This document shows positions 28,240 through 37,741 of a stretch of 64,000 nucleotides of DNA, one piece after another. The notes below the pieces were generated by a model that saw only the letters and a program-made list of their open reading frames with translations, had not been told where the DNA came from and ran no database searches. Position 1 is the first letter of the stretch. The number at the start of each line of letters is the position of its first letter. A program made the position numbers and the translations under genes. This stretch comes from Aeromonas tecta (GTDB lineage: Bacteria > Pseudomonadota > Gammaproteobacteria > Enterobacterales > Aeromonadaceae), in assembly GCF_000820185.1 (NCBI RefSeq), contig NZ_CDCA01000028.1, positions 310,001 through 374,000 of the forward strand, given 5' to 3'.

Positions 28240-29148
28240 ATGGATCGTGAAAGATTAACCCACCTGCAGCAGCTGGAAGCCGAGAGCATCCACATCATCC
28301 GCGAGGTGGCTGCCGAATTTGAAAACCCGGTGATGATGTACTCCATCGGCAAGGACTCCTCCGTCATGCTGCACCTGGCCCGCAAGGCCTTCTACCCGGG
28401 CAAGATCCCTTTCCCGTTGCTGCACGTCGACACCAACTGGAAGTTCAAGGAGATGATCAAGTTCCGGGACGAGACCGCCGCCAAGTACGGACTGGATCTC
28501 ATCGTCCACAAGAACCCGGACGGTCTGGCCATGAACATCAACCCCTTCGTGCACGGCAGCGGCAAGCACACCGACATCATGAAGACCGAGGGGCTCAAGC
28601 AGGCGCTGAACAAGTACGGTTTCGACGCCGCCTTCGGTGGCGCGCGCCGGGATGAGGAGAAATCCCGCGCCAAGGAGCGGGTCTACTCCTTCCGTGACAA
28701 GTCCCACCGCTGGGATCCCAAGAACCAGCGCCCCGAGCTGTGGCGCGTCTACAACGGTCAGGTCAACAAGGGGGAGAGCATCCGGGTGTTCCCGCTCTCC
28801 AACTGGACCGAGCTCGATATCTGGCAATACATCTACCTGGAAAACATCGACATAGTGCCGCTCTACTTTGCGGCCATGCGCCCGGTAGTGGAGCGCAGCG
28901 GCATCAAGATCATGGTGGATGACGAGCGCATGCCCATAGGCCCGGAAGACGAGGTGAAGCAGGAGCTGGTGCGCTTCCGCACCCTCGGCTGCTATCCGCT
29001 GACCGGGGCCATCGAGTCCGATGCCACCACCCTGACCGAGATCATCGAGGAGATGTTGCTGACCACCTCGAGCGAGCGGCAGGGACGGCTCATCGACCAC
29101 GATCAGGCGGGCTCCATGGAGCAGAAGAAGCGTCAGGGCTATTTCTAA
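28240..29148 (+). CDS. cysD: Sulfate adenylyltransferase subunit 2
   Basis: Adenylylating subunit of ATP sulfurylase (ATP + sulfate to APS). The start [20 protein letters not shown] matches E. coli CysD and has GAGG upstream. 302 residues plus stop. Visible are the PP-loop [18 protein letters not shown], the [16 protein letters not shown] motif and the terminal [15 protein letters not shown] found in all CysD proteins. cysN follows after 24 bases. Confidence 0.98.
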   Translation: MDRERLTHLQQLEAESIHIIREVAAEFENPVMMYSIGKDSSVMLHLARKAFYPGKIPFPLLHVDTNWKFKEMIKFRDETAAKYGLDLIVHKNPDGLAMNINPFVHGSGKHTDIMKTEGLKQALNKYGFDAAFGGARRDEEKSRAKERVYSFRDKSHRWDPKNQRPELWRVYNGQVNKGESIRVFPLSNWTELDIWQYIYLENIDIVPLYFAAMRPVVERSGIKIMVDDERMPIGPEDEVKQELVRFRTLGCYPLTGAIESDATTLTEIIEEMLLTTSSERQGRLIDHDQAGSMEQKKRQGYF

Positions 29149-29172
29149 AAAAATGTTCTAAGGGATCGACAC

Positions 29173-30615
29173 ATGAACAACCACATTCAGACCGCCATCA
29201 CCGAACAGGGCATCGAAGCCTACCTGCACGCCCAGCAGCACAAGAGTCTGCTGCGTTTTCTCACCTGCGGCAGCGTGGATGACGGCAAGAGCACCCTGAT
29301 CGGCCGCCTGCTGCACGACTCCCAGCAGATCTATGAAGATCAGCTCAAGGCGCTGGAGTCCGACAGCCAGAAGCTCGGCACCACGGGCGAGAAGCTCGAC
29401 TTGGCGCTGCTGGTAGACGGCCTGCAGGCCGAACGCGAGCAGGGCATCACCATCGACGTGGCCTATCGCTATTTCTCTACGGCGAAGCGCAAATTTATCA
29501 TCTCGGACACCCCGGGCCATGAGCAGTACACCCGCAACATGGCCACCGGCGCCTCCACCTGCGATCTCGCCATCATCCTCATCGATGCCCGCAAGGGGGT
29601 GCTGGATCAGACCCGTCGCCACAGCTTTATTGCGAGCCTGCTTGGCATCAAGCAGTTCGTGGTGGCAGTCAACAAGATGGATCTGGTGGAGTTCAGCCAG
29701 CAGGTATTCGATCGCATCAGCGCCGAGTATCGCGAGTTCGCCAAGAATCTCAGCGTCGACAACATCCAGATAGTGCCGGTCTCGGCGCTGGATGGGGACA
29801 ACGTGGTCAACCAAAGTGACAAGCTGGCTTGGTATCAAGGGGAGACCTTGCTCTCTCTGCTGGAAACGGCCGAGGTGGAGCGCGAGCTGGAACGCCACCC
29901 GGTGCGTCTGCCTGTGCAGTATGTGAGCCGCCCGAACCTGGATTTCCGTGGCTTCGCGGGCACCCTCGCATCCGGCATTCTGCGAGTGGGCGACACCCTG
30001 GCGGTGCTGCCGTCCGGCAAGCAGAGCAAGGTGACGCGCATCGTCACCTTCGACGGGGATCTGGAGTACGCCCTGCCGGGTCAGGCCATCACAGTCACCT
30101 TCGCGGACGAGATCGACATCAGTCGGGGTGATCTCTTGGTGGACGCCGCTCGCCAGCCCAAGGTGACCCAGAACGTGCTGGCTCACATCGTCTGGATGGG
30201 GGAAGAGTCCCTGCAGCCGGGCCGGGTCTATGACATCAAGCTGGCCACCAAGAAGACCCGTGGCCAGGTGGAGGCCATTCGCCATCGCATCGAGATCAAC
30301 AAGCTGGACGAGCTGGACGCGAGCGAACTGAAGCTCAACGAGATAGGCCTGTGCGAACTGAGCCTGACCGATCCGGTGGCGTTCGATCCCTACACGGATA
30401 TCCGCGACACCGGCAGCTTCATCCTGATCGATCGGCTGACCAACGTCACCGTCGGCGCTGGCATGATAGTGGAAGGGTTGGCGGCCCAGGTGGTGACTCT
30501 TGCTGGCAAAGCAGGGCAGTACAGCGAGTTCGAAATAGAGCTCAACGCCCTGGTGCGCAAGCACTTCTCCCACTGGCAGGCGCTGGCAGTCGGCAACGAC
30601 AGCGGCAAGCAATAG
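29173..30615 (+). CDS. cysN: Sulfate adenylyltransferase subunit 1 (GTPase)
   Basis: GTPase subunit that drives APS formation by CysD. 480 residues (E. coli 475). An EF-Tu-like G domain is evident: G1 [15 protein letters not shown], the G2 region with [14 protein letters not shown]3 [14 protein letters not shown]4 NKMDLV. Domain II/III beta barrels follow. No fused APS kinase domain is present; cysC is a separate gene about 190 bases further on. Confidence 0.98.
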   Translation: MNNHIQTAITEQGIEAYLHAQQHKSLLRFLTCGSVDDGKSTLIGRLLHDSQQIYEDQLKALESDSQKLGTTGEKLDLALLVDGLQAEREQGITIDVAYRYFSTAKRKFIISDTPGHEQYTRNMATGASTCDLAIILIDARKGVLDQTRRHSFIASLLGIKQFVVAVNKMDLVEFSQQVFDRISAEYREFAKNLSVDNIQIVPVSALDGDNVVNQSDKLAWYQGETLLSLLETAEVERELERHPVRLPVQYVSRPNLDFRGFAGTLASGILRVGDTLAVLPSGKQSKVTRIVTFDGDLEYALPGQAITVTFADEIDISRGDLLVDAARQPKVTQNVLAHIVWMGEESLQPGRVYDIKLATKKTRGQVEAIRHRIEINKLDELDASELKLNEIGLCELSLTDPVAFDPYTDIRDTGSFILIDRLTNVTVGAGMIVEGLAAQVVTLAGKAGQYSEFEIELNALVRKHFSHWQALAVGNDSGKQ

Positions 30616-30624
30616 AGCCTGGTA

Positions 30625-30755
30625 CCCTCTCCCTCGGGAGAGGGCACGATGAAGATCTTCCCCCTCATCCCCAGTCCTTCTCCCGCTGATTAAAAAAGAG
30701 AGGGAGAAGGGGGTTAATATTCCCTCTCCCTCAGGGAGAGGGTTAGGGTGAGGGG
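30625..30755. repeat. REP/MITE-like inverted repeat between cysN and cysC
   Basis: A composite of imperfect inverted copies of a CCCTCTCCCTC(A)GGGAGAGGG hairpin followed by TTAGGGTGAGGGG. One copy is at 30625-30645 and a well-kept copy at 30722-30755; between them lie degenerate opposite-strand segments (CCCCCTCATCCCCAGTCC, AGAGGGAGAAGGGGG). Such CCCTCTCCC/GGTGAGGGG units are dispersed repeats in many proteobacteria. It sits inside the cys operon and could form mRNA hairpins that lower cysC expression or stabilise upstream RNA. Confidence 0.7.
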
Positions 30756-30806
30756 ACTCGTTGGCTCCTTCCCATGTGGATGAACCTGAGTGACCGAGGA
30801 GTTAGG

Positions 30807-31400
30807 ATGGGTAATATCGTGTGGCATCAGCATGCCGTCAGCAAGCAGAGCCGAGCGCAGTTGAAGGAGCAGAAACCGCTGGTGCTCTGGTTTACCGGGC
30901 TGTCCGGGGCGGGCAAATCCACCCTGGCGGGGGCGCTGGAGCAGGCGCTGGCGGCCGAGGGAAAGCACACCTATCTGCTGGATGGAGATAACGTGCGCCA
31001 CGGCCTCTGTGGTGATCTCGGCTTCGACGATGCTGCCAGGCAGGAGAATATCCGACGGGTTGGCGAAGTGGCGAAATTAATGGTGGATGCGGGTCTAATC
31101 GTCCTCACCGCCTTTATCTCGCCGTTTCGCGCCGAGAGGGATCTGGTGAGAAGTCTCTTGGGGGCGGACGAGTTTGTCGAGGTGTTTGTAGATGCGCCGC
31201 TCTCCGTTTGTGAAGAGCGCGACCCCAAGGGGCTCTACAAGAAGGCCAGAGCAGGGGAGATCCGCAATTTTACCGGCATCGACTCCGCCTATGAGGCGCC
31301 GGAGCAGCCCGAGATCCATCTGCTTAACGCCGGCAAACCGGTAGAAGCGCTGGTGGATGAGTTGCTGACCGCCCTGCGGCAGGGGAGGTTAATTGACTAA
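30807..31400 (+). CDS. cysC: Adenylylsulfate (APS) kinase
   Basis: Phosphorylates APS to PAPS. 197 residues, start [16 protein letters not shown] as in E. coli CysC (MTNIVWHQHPVS) with a GAGGAG site upstream. Motifs: Walker [32 protein letters not shown], the APS-binding [20 protein letters not shown], and [19 protein letters not shown]. Final gene of the sulfate activation cluster; a terminator follows. Confidence 0.98.
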   Translation: MGNIVWHQHAVSKQSRAQLKEQKPLVLWFTGLSGAGKSTLAGALEQALAAEGKHTYLLDGDNVRHGLCGDLGFDDAARQENIRRVGEVAKLMVDAGLIVLTAFISPFRAERDLVRSLLGADEFVEVFVDAPLSVCEERDPKGLYKKARAGEIRNFTGIDSAYEAPEQPEIHLLNAGKPVEALVDELLTALRQGRLID

Positions 31401-31431
31401 GGTTGATTGTCCATTCCGAGGACTGATATCA

Positions 31432-31460
31432 GAGGGGCGCTTGCCCCCTTGTTTATTGTT
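31432..31460 (+). terminator. cysC terminator
   Basis: Short GGGGC/GCCCC stem with a GCTT loop, then CTTGTTTATTGTTTTT. It marks the left edge of the AT-rich island. Confidence 0.7.
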
Positions 31461-31973
31461 TTTCAATTATTTTGCCTATTGGCAGCGACTCCATTAATAA
31501 AGCGGAGCACTTACCCTTTTTTTCTTATTTCCCCACAACGATTATCTTGCCACCGGAACCATTTATCTGTTGAACGTTTTTTAGGTTATTAGGGTAATAA
31601 ACGTAGTCACCGTCAAGTGTGGGAAGTTCTCGGTTCAACTCCTAGTATATATCTAGTACCCAATCCCTACGGAGTTCCACACGCTTTTCGGGTTGTGGTG
31701 AGTGGTTTGTATTTACGTGGTAAAAGAGAGCCCATCAATCGAGCAGGTACTCTCGCCAATCAGATAGCCGTACGATTTCTCTCGAGTCGGTCACAAGGTC
31801 GAATGGACAGCGTAGATGTAATGTCCAGCCTCACTGTGGTTGCGCTATCATCCCTGATAGTGTTCCTGATCTTGCACCTTTCCCTCGGCGGAGTAGAGGG
31901 GGGAGCCAAGACCATGCCCGTTTGTGACTATGGGAACAGTTTGCCAATCTGTTAGTCGCGATGTCCCAATAGC
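31461..31973. other. Intergenic stretch at the left side of the AT-rich island
   Basis: About 510 bases between cysC and the viperin gene. It is AT-rich at first (31480-31650) and then mixed. An open frame of 112 codons on the plus strand (31617-31955) has no ribosome-binding site, an irregular composition and no recognisable family, so it is not called as a gene. A GTGTGG/CCACAC inverted pair (about 31615-31681) is noted. Possibly decayed mobile DNA. Confidence 0.4.
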
Positions 31974-32858
31974 TTACTCCTCCTCCAATACCCTATAGCG
32001 CTGGGAAAATTTGATGGCATCAAATCCGGTTTCAGCTAAGCTCTGGTCAATCGGGGTGGTCAGCAAAGGGGGGCTCTTAAAGTATCCATGTGTCTTACTC
32101 CTATTTTGGAAAAAGGCGCCATCGGGGCTTAGCATTAGATAGGAGTTAGTCATCGAATCGTTATTTTCCACCGACATAACCTGCGACAGCGCTTGATGAC
32201 GTGCAACAAAGGAAGCAAACTGCTGGTCGCTGATGGCTTGAATTGAATCAAATACCGGCAACACCCGCAGCACCTTCCACTTGTTGGGTTTAAGTGTGCT
32301 AATCAATGCTGTAAAATCCTCATCGACATTGAATAGGTTTACCACCGTATTTATCTTCAGTTTTGTGGCGGGTGAATGGCTTTTAACTTGCTGAAAAATA
32401 GATTGTAAGCGCTCTGCGGACAGAACGTTGCCTGACGTTGTGAGCCGGCCTATCTGTTGCTGCCCTTCCAAATGGCACGTGTCGTAGCTAATCCCCAATA
32501 ACTGCAGTTTATGGCTGTGTTCGGCGATGAATTGGTCGCTGATTAAATGTCCATTAGTGATTATGGATGTTTTGAGGCCAAGTTCAATAGCGTAATCCAG
32601 CGCCTCAACAAACCGTTGCTTAAGTAGTAAAGGTTCTCCACCAGCAAAATTTAGCCGCACACTCTGGTATTGAAGTTTATCCTGGATAGGATTGGGCGAA
32701 AAAAAATAGTCTGCCAACTTGGCAAGAACTTGCTTCATGTCATCCAAATTACGATGTAGCTCGTTGGGCATAGCCCATTTTGCATAACAGTAATGGCAAT
32801 CGTAATTGCATTTTTCGGTAATGTGGTAGTTGATAACTAACTGATTTACTTTGCTCAT
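31974..32858 (-). CDS. Prokaryotic viperin homologue (radical SAM antiviral enzyme)
   Basis: A 294-residue radical SAM enzyme matching viperin rather than generic radical SAM proteins. NYHITEKCNYDCHYCYAKW holds the cluster Cys17, Cys21, Cys24 in CxxxCxxC; NFAGGEP (73-76 GGEP) binds SAM; SIITNGHLIS, LLGISYD, the KINTVVNLFNVDED block (168-181), PNKWKVLRVLPV and NDSMTNSYLMLSPDG align in order with human viperin (KINSVINRFNVEED, PVRWKVFQCL, KDSYLILDE). Viperins convert CTP, GTP or UTP to 3'-deoxy-3',4'-didehydro chain terminators that block phage polymerases. There is no N-terminal amphipathic helix, so it is cytosolic. It lies in an AT-rich island next to a SLATT gene. No adjacent nucleotide kinase, which some viperins have, is seen. 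Confidence 0.9.
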   Translation of the reverse strand: MSKVNQLVINYHITEKCNYDCHYCYAKWAMPNELHRNLDDMKQVLAKLADYFFSPNPIQDKLQYQSVRLNFAGGEPLLLKQRFVEALDYAIELGLKTSIITNGHLISDQFIAEHSHKLQLLGISYDTCHLEGQQQIGRLTTSGNVLSAERLQSIFQQVKSHSPATKLKINTVVNLFNVDEDFTALISTLKPNKWKVLRVLPVFDSIQAISDQQFASFVARHQALSQVMSVENNDSMTNSYLMLSPDGAFFQNRSKTHGYFKSPPLLTTPIDQSLAETGFDAIKFSQRYRVLEEE

Positions 32859-33522
32859 AACACCGTTCTAATATGATTCCATAATCGTGGGCATTAGCTT
32901 AAGCGACATCTTACTAAAACACCTCTGTAGCTTGACACCTCAGAGAGATATAGAGGCTAGGATACTTATACTTGATCGCTATATATTCTAATTCTGTTTC
33001 TCACATCTTGTTGTTAATTAACCTGGCACCATCATTGTTCCTTACATCGAATGGAGTGGTTGCACGCCGATCTATTGGCTATTACGTGATGCTCGGATAA
33101 TAATAATGAATACCTTATTTCATTCCCGTTTGAGTTCAAGCGAAGGTATTGTTATCTGTAATAGTGTTTCCTGTGACAATTTTTGAAAAGTGTTACGGTA
33201 TTTTCAGCTATACCTTCCCCCTTACCCTTCAGCATCTCAACGTGATGAACCTTAACATATGGGAGTCTAGCTATTTTTGAAGTAAACAAATTTTTATTTT
33301 TCAGTCATAATATGTACTATTCGTTCTCTTTTAAATATGAGTGGTGACCCTTGAACTCCTTCATATCAAAATGATCTGATCTCTTTTATATAAATAGTTA
33401 TATATTAATGTGGGTATAATCTCTGTCACCTAGATTGAGATATCGTTTCATAAGCACTGAAAATGCTTCAAGCCAGAGCTAATAAGTGTTATGAATCTCT
33501 CAGTAGATAATTTATCATTGTT
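32859..33522. other. AT-rich gap between the SLATT and viperin genes
   Basis: About 660 bases with no open frame above roughly 30 codons. It contains several inverted repeats, such as AATACCTT/AAGGTATT (33108-33149), GGTAT/ATACC (33197-33214) and AAGCA/TGCTT (33454-33470). It must hold the viperin promoter on the minus strand. A non-coding RNA is possible but not shown. Confidence 0.45.
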
Positions 33523-34122
33523 TTATTTTATATTTGAAAGAAGGTGATAAAAAACGTATGTAACAAATGAAATAGCCACTATGTAATGTGTATATCCTAG
33601 CCACATGAAAAATTGTGCTTTAATGTATAACCAAAGATAGGAAGGCCAGTCATTGAACCGCTCAGGTTTGTAAAGAAGTCTGGTGAAAAGATAGTCTATC
33701 GGTTTGTGGTTTTCGTATTTCTCCAATATACTGTAATACTCTTCAACTAGTTCATAATATTTATTATAGTCTTCAGGAAAGCCTCGTAATTTACGAGCGA
33801 ATTTACCAAGTTCCACGCCGCTCCGATGCATCGCCTCCGCGCGAGATACAAAATTTTCTTGACCAAGCAATAAAGAGTATACAAGCACCATGACTGCAAG
33901 TATTGCTTGAAAACTATTAAGTAACTTCTCAGAAATGCTTATCTCTACTCCATATGCTTGGAAAAGAGGAATGAAAATCAATGCAGCTGATATAAATGCC
34001 ACTGTCCACTGTGAGACCTTTTGGTGAGTCGAAAGCCTTTCGTTAGCTATATATCTTGACTTTGTTGTTAATTTTGTGCGTCTCAACAACTCTTTGATTT
34101 CACTATTTTCTAATTCAGCCAT
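33523..34122 (-). CDS. SLATT-domain 2-TM protein, putative defence effector
   Basis: A 199-residue membrane protein with a basic/charged N-terminal helix, two adjacent membrane helices (about 39-57 and 70-86), then the amphipathic RAEAMHRSGVELGKFARKLRG helix, and a third hydrophobic segment near the C terminus (about 172-194). The order 2TM followed by A-x-x-hH-x-x-x-xEL helix is that of SLATT proteins (SMODS- and SLOG-associating 2TM effectors, probably the SLATT_5 type), proposed to form pores when a partner senses infection. No SMODS synthetase, SLOG gene or reverse transcriptase is adjacent. Same strand as, and upstream of, the viperin homologue. AT-rich, unlike flanking genes. Confidence 0.75.
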   Translation of the reverse strand: MAELENSEIKELLRRTKLTTKSRYIANERLSTHQKVSQWTVAFISAALIFIPLFQAYGVEISISEKLLNSFQAILAVMVLVYSLLLGQENFVSRAEAMHRSGVELGKFARKLRGFPEDYNKYYELVEEYYSILEKYENHKPIDYLFTRLLYKPERFNDWPSYLWLYIKAQFFMWLGYTHYIVAISFVTYVFYHLLSNIK

Positions 34123-34208
34123 TTTTCCACCTCTTCGCTATAAGAGTGACTAGATGGAGAGCAGTGCAAATATGTTATGAGCAATTTCCATCTAATACTG
34201 TATAACTT

Positions 34209-34222
34209 ATGACAATTGTCAT
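34209..34222. promoter_or_regulatory. Palindrome in the SLATT gene upstream region
   Basis: The perfect palindrome ATGACAATTGTCAT lies about 90 bases before the SLATT start, next to TACTGTATA, which resembles half a LexA box. A weak -35/-10 pair on the minus strand (TTTTCA, 17 bases, TATACA) overlaps both. It could be an operator for an unlinked regulator. Confidence 0.35.
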
Positions 34223-34824
34223 GAAAAATATACATTAAATAAAACTGTTAACGGCCACTCTCCTGAAGCAGAACTTGTTCGCTTGATGTACTCTTTTTGT
34301 TTCAGAATTAAGCCATCATAGAATGACTGTAAAGGTGTTAGCCATAGCAAGAGTAGGCAAGGCTACCGCCCCTGAATTCCAGCCTCCAGCCTGCTGCTCT
34401 TTCCCTGCGGTGTTGCTCTGGTCTGGTACATGGCTGACTCTGACGAGAGGTGATCCTGATGGCTATGTTACCGAACGGAGCCGGTTAGGGAAGGGGAATT
34501 GGATAATTTCTCGGGTAAGATCAATAAATTGAGCCGCTATGGGGTTGTGGTCGAGCGGTGGGGGTATCTCAACGCCCTTACTTTCTCAACGCTCGTAGCG
34601 TATTTGGACGGGGCAATTAATTCCGGGATGTCACTCTGTTGAGTGAGGTGTAGTGCAGACGTCATGGTGAGGGCATCAAGACTGGGGCAGTGATGGCGGG
34701 GGCGTACCCATCCTGCCAGAACCGCATTTCCCACAAGATATAAATGGGCCCGCTGCCGGTGACGACAGGGGTCCTTCTTTGTTGTTAGCGCACGGTCTTT
34801 AGGTCTGGTTTCCTCTGCGGAGGC
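34223..34824. other. Gene-free region between the SLATT gene and the chemoreceptor
   Basis: About 600 bases. The left part is AT-rich, while from about 34320 composition returns towards the genomic norm. Short frames (about 65-70 codons on each strand) have no ribosome-binding site or family match and are not called. It may be degraded coding sequence at the right border of the island. Confidence 0.4.
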
Positions 34825-36453
34825 TCAGCGGGCGAGTAGGGGTTGGGCGCTGACCAGGGCCGAACTGGCAGCATGGGGGGCGGGGCGTTGCTGGAATTGG
34901 CGCACCAGCCGCTCCAGTTCGTTCAACTGCCGTACCAGTGCGATGACGCCCTGCACCGCGTGCTGGCTGCCCAGACTGGAGTCATCGGCGAGGCTCTTGA
35001 TGCTGAGCACGTTGCGGTTGATGTCCATGGTGACCTGGGACTGCTCCTGCACCGCCTGGGCAATCTGGCTGCTGCCGGCGGCCACCTGTAGCAGCATGTC
35101 GTTGATCTTCTGCAAGACATCGCCGGTGGCAGAGGCCTTGAGGTGGCAGCTGGCCGAGAGCCGCTCCCCCTTCTCCATCGCCTGCTCCGCATCCCCGGCA
35201 CTGCCCTGCAACAGACTGATCATCTGCTGGATCTCGCCGGTGGAGGATTGGGTCTTGATGGCGAGGGTGCGGATCTCGTCCGCCACCACCGAGAAGCCAC
35301 GGCCCGCCTCACCGGCGCGGGCGGCCTCGATGGCGGCGTTGAGGGCCAGCAGGTTGGTCTGGTTGGCGATGTTGTTGATCACATCCAGGATGCCGTCGAT
35401 GGCCCGGCACTGTGCGGCCAGGGTGTTGATCACTCCCTTGGAGGTGACCAGCTCGCTGTGCATCCCCTCCACCGCGCTGATGGTGTCCAGCACGCTGCGA
35501 TTGCCTTCATTGAACAGGCCGGTGGTCTCGTCCAGCCGATCGGAAGAGGCGGTGGAGCTGTGGGAGACTTCGCGAATGGACTCTGCCATTTCGGTGATGG
35601 CGGTGGCGACCTGATTGGTCTGCGCCTGTTGTTGTTGCAGGTTGTCGGTGATGCTCTCGGCGTTGTGCAAGTCCGTCTGCGCGGAGCGCAAGATCTGCTG
35701 GCAAGTTTGCTGGGTGCGGGCCAGCACGGCGTTGAACTCGGCCTGGTTCATCTGCATGGCGAGTTCGATGGCGGCGATATGGTCGACCCGACCGGTGTAG
35801 AGAAGTTGCATCAGCGGGTTGTCGAAGCGGCGGCGTGCCTGCGTGCCGAGCCGGCTGAGGCGACGTGAGAGGGCGTAGCCGATCAGGGCTGCGCCGGCCA
35901 GTGGCAGGGCGGCCAATAGCAGCGGCCAGCTCAGACCATGCTGATAACCCAGCGCCATCATGGCCCCCAGGCTGAGCAGCAGGCAGAGATTGAGCATCAG
36001 GGCATGGGAGAAGGTGGGCAGGCGCAGGGCCAGGGGCTGCTGCCCCTCCCGCAGTTGGGCATAGACCTTCTCGGCTCGTTGTTTCAACGCCTCATCGGGG
36101 GCGGTGCGCACCGATTGATACTCCACCACCTTGCCGCTGGCATCCTGGATGGGGGTGACGAAGGCGCTGACCCAGTAGTGATCGCCATTCTTGCAGCGGT
36201 TCTTCACCGGGCCCATCCAGCTCTTGCCCTCCCGGATATGGCTCCACATATCGGCGAAGGCTTGAGTGGGCATGTCGGGGTGGCGCACCAGGTTGTGCGG
36301 CGCCCCTTGCAGCTCCTCCAGCGCGAAGCCCGCAATGGTGCAGAACTCGTCATTGGCATGGGTGATGCGGCTCTCCAGATCCGTGGTGGAGATGAGGTTC
36401 TGATGAGCCGGGTAGAGACGCTCACGCTGGGTAACGGGTTGGTTGACTCTCAT
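34825..36453 (-). CDS. Aer-like PAS chemoreceptor
   Basis: A 542-residue methyl-accepting chemotaxis protein of the aerotaxis type. The N-terminal PAS domain (about 10-125) carries [16 protein letters not shown], the NLVRHPDMP motif and [12 protein letters not shown], all close to E. coli Aer, whose PAS domain binds FAD and reports redox state. A hydrophobic hairpin near 150-195 anchors it in the membrane without a periplasmic sensor. The cytoplasmic signalling tip [21 protein letters not shown] is canonical. No C-terminal pentapeptide for CheR docking is visible. Ligand inferred to be redox/oxygen. Confidence 0.92.
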   Translation of the reverse strand: MRVNQPVTQRERLYPAHQNLISTTDLESRITHANDEFCTIAGFALEELQGAPHNLVRHPDMPTQAFADMWSHIREGKSWMGPVKNRCKNGDHYWVSAFVTPIQDASGKVVEYQSVRTAPDEALKQRAEKVYAQLREGQQPLALRLPTFSHALMLNLCLLLSLGAMMALGYQHGLSWPLLLAALPLAGAALIGYALSRRLSRLGTQARRRFDNPLMQLLYTGRVDHIAAIELAMQMNQAEFNAVLARTQQTCQQILRSAQTDLHNAESITDNLQQQQAQTNQVATAITEMAESIREVSHSSTASSDRLDETTGLFNEGNRSVLDTISAVEGMHSELVTSKGVINTLAAQCRAIDGILDVINNIANQTNLLALNAAIEAARAGEAGRGFSVVADEIRTLAIKTQSSTGEIQQMISLLQGSAGDAEQAMEKGERLSASCHLKASATGDVLQKINDMLLQVAAGSSQIAQAVQEQSQVTMDINRNVLSIKSLADDSSLGSQHAVQGVIALVRQLNELERLVRQFQQRPAPHAASSALVSAQPLLAR

Positions 36454-36677
36454 GGGGTGTTCCGGCTGGGACTATGGGCGATGAGTGCTGTCTGCAAGCG
36501 GTGCACCAGAGTGGCGGAGCATGGCAAAAATAGCGGGATGAGCGGGCGTTGTCCGACGAGGGTCGGTCACGCAGGGAGCTTGAAGCGAGTCGGTGTTGGC
36601 AGGGTGCTGAATCGATTCGCTTTTTGGGAGCTGTTTTGGGAATGGGCGGCGGGGTTTTGCAATTTGACAAGGGGGAA

Positions 36678-36703
36678 GGCCGGAGCCCGCAAGGGCCCCG
36701 GCC
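36678..36703 (-). terminator. Terminator of the TIGR03899 gene
   Basis: Minus-strand stem GGCCGGGGCCC/GGGCTCCGGCC with a TTGC loop followed by TTCCCCCTTGT. Lies just past the stop codon. Confidence 0.75.
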
Positions 36704-36707
36704 AGGG

Positions 36708-37559
36708 TCAGGGCTGGCCCTGTGGTTCATCGGTCGGGGTCAGCATCAGGGTCTCTATCTGCAGGTTGGTGACCAGCAGGGTCTTCAAGTCTTGCAGGTA
36801 CTCCTCCAGCGGCGGCTCTTGCAGCAACTGGGCGAGCTCATTGCCGACCGGGGTGAGGCGGTAGTAGAGCAGGGTGAGGTTGCTCTGGCGCTGGCGCAGG
36901 CGCCAGCGCTGATTGCCGAAGGCCAGCTCGACCCCATCGGCGGGCAACGGGCCGGATTCGAGTTCCCCTCGGTGCAGCAGGCCGAGATCGAACAGCAGCA
37001 GCAAGGCGCTGTAGGGCATCCGGTATTTGCCGAGCCCCATGCGGGTGACCTTGGCCCGGCTGAGCAGGCTGGCGCCCTTGTGCATGCCCAGTAGCAGGCG
37101 CTGCTCGTCGCTGCCCTCATAGTGGCAGGAGAGGGCGCAGATGCGCTGGAACAGCTGGGCCTCGCGCTGGGTCATCTCCTTGAGGGTGCTGAGGGCGCGG
37201 ATGGAGAAGCGGCCGGGGGTCGCCACTTCCAGGGCGAAGATCCGCCCCCACAGCTGCTGCATGGGCACCATGCTGATATCTTCGGCCAGTTGCAGGAAGC
37301 GGGTCAGCCAGTCGCTGTCCATCTCGCCGCCGGCGGCCGTCTCCTCGCAGTGGCGCGCCGCCATCACCATGATGGATTCCAGGTTGCGCTGACGGGTGGC
37401 CTGATCCGCCAGCTGGCGGAAGGTGGCGCGCTGCTCGAAGGTGCTGTCGCTGTTGCGAGTCAGCATGCCATCGATGTTGCGACTGCGGGCCAGGCGCAGG
37501 GTCTGCTCCTGACTGCTTAAGATGGAACTCTCTTTCTTGGGGGGCGGAAGATCGGCCAT
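36708..37559 (-). CDS. TIGR03899 family protein
   Basis: A soluble protein of 283 residues starting MADLPPPKKESSILSSQEQTL; a GGAG site lies ahead and the longer upstream frame is unsupported. Conserved stretches such as AARHCEETAAGGEMDSDWLTRFLQLAEDISMVPMQQLWGRI fit the uncharacterised TIGR03899 family of Vibrio, Aeromonas and relatives, which resembles the DUF2806 region (a helix bundle followed by a C-terminal winged-helix-like part). No catalytic motif is evident. It is a single gene between the chemoreceptor and the zinc cluster. Function unknown. Confidence 0.75.
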   Translation of the reverse strand: MADLPPPKKESSILSSQEQTLRLARSRNIDGMLTRNSDSTFEQRATFRQLADQATRQRNLESIMVMAARHCEETAAGGEMDSDWLTRFLQLAEDISMVPMQQLWGRIFALEVATPGRFSIRALSTLKEMTQREAQLFQRICALSCHYEGSDEQRLLLGMHKGASLLSRAKVTRMGLGKYRMPYSALLLLFDLGLLHRGELESGPLPADGVELAFGNQRWRLRQRQSNLTLLYYRLTPVGNELAQLLQEPPLEEYLQDLKTLLVTNLQIETLMLTPTDEPQGQP

Positions 37560-37671
37560 GCTGGCTCCGTGATGGCAGGGGGGGATCAGGCTGGTATTCA
37601 ATGTTACCCCAACCGGGCGGGCGAGCAATCCCTCAGGCGGGGCCCGGTCCTCTATGTGCAGGCCGGATAAC

Positions 37672-37695
37672 AAAAAGGCCTCCCAGAGGAGGCCA
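37672..37695 (-). terminator. Terminator of the zinc-linked cluster
   Basis: Minus-strand GGCCTCC/GGAGGCC stem with a TCTG loop followed by TTTTTG, 50 bases past the DUF3299 stop. Confidence 0.85.
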
Positions 37696-37741
37696 TTTTA
37701 TGGTTTATCAAGGCGCCAGGCGCGGTCGATGCTATAGGCGC

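Noticed and set aside
31620-31650. tRNA T-arm or attachment-site remnant (GGTTCAACTCC)
   Set aside because: The flanking bases do not pair to form a T stem, no other tRNA arms are visible and no duplicate was found at the right side of the island.
31617-31955. 112-codon plus-strand frame in the island as a membrane protein gene
   Set aside because: No ribosome-binding site, no plausible signal or family, and mixed composition. A hydrophobic stretch alone was judged insufficient.
34195-34214. LexA/SOS box before the SLATT gene
   Set aside because: TACTGTATA matches one half, but the second half lacks CAG at the required spacing, so it was listed only as a regulatory palindrome of unknown type.
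34323-34532. 69-codon frame at the right border of the island
   Set aside because: No ribosome-binding site or recognisable domain; probably degraded or non-coding sequence.
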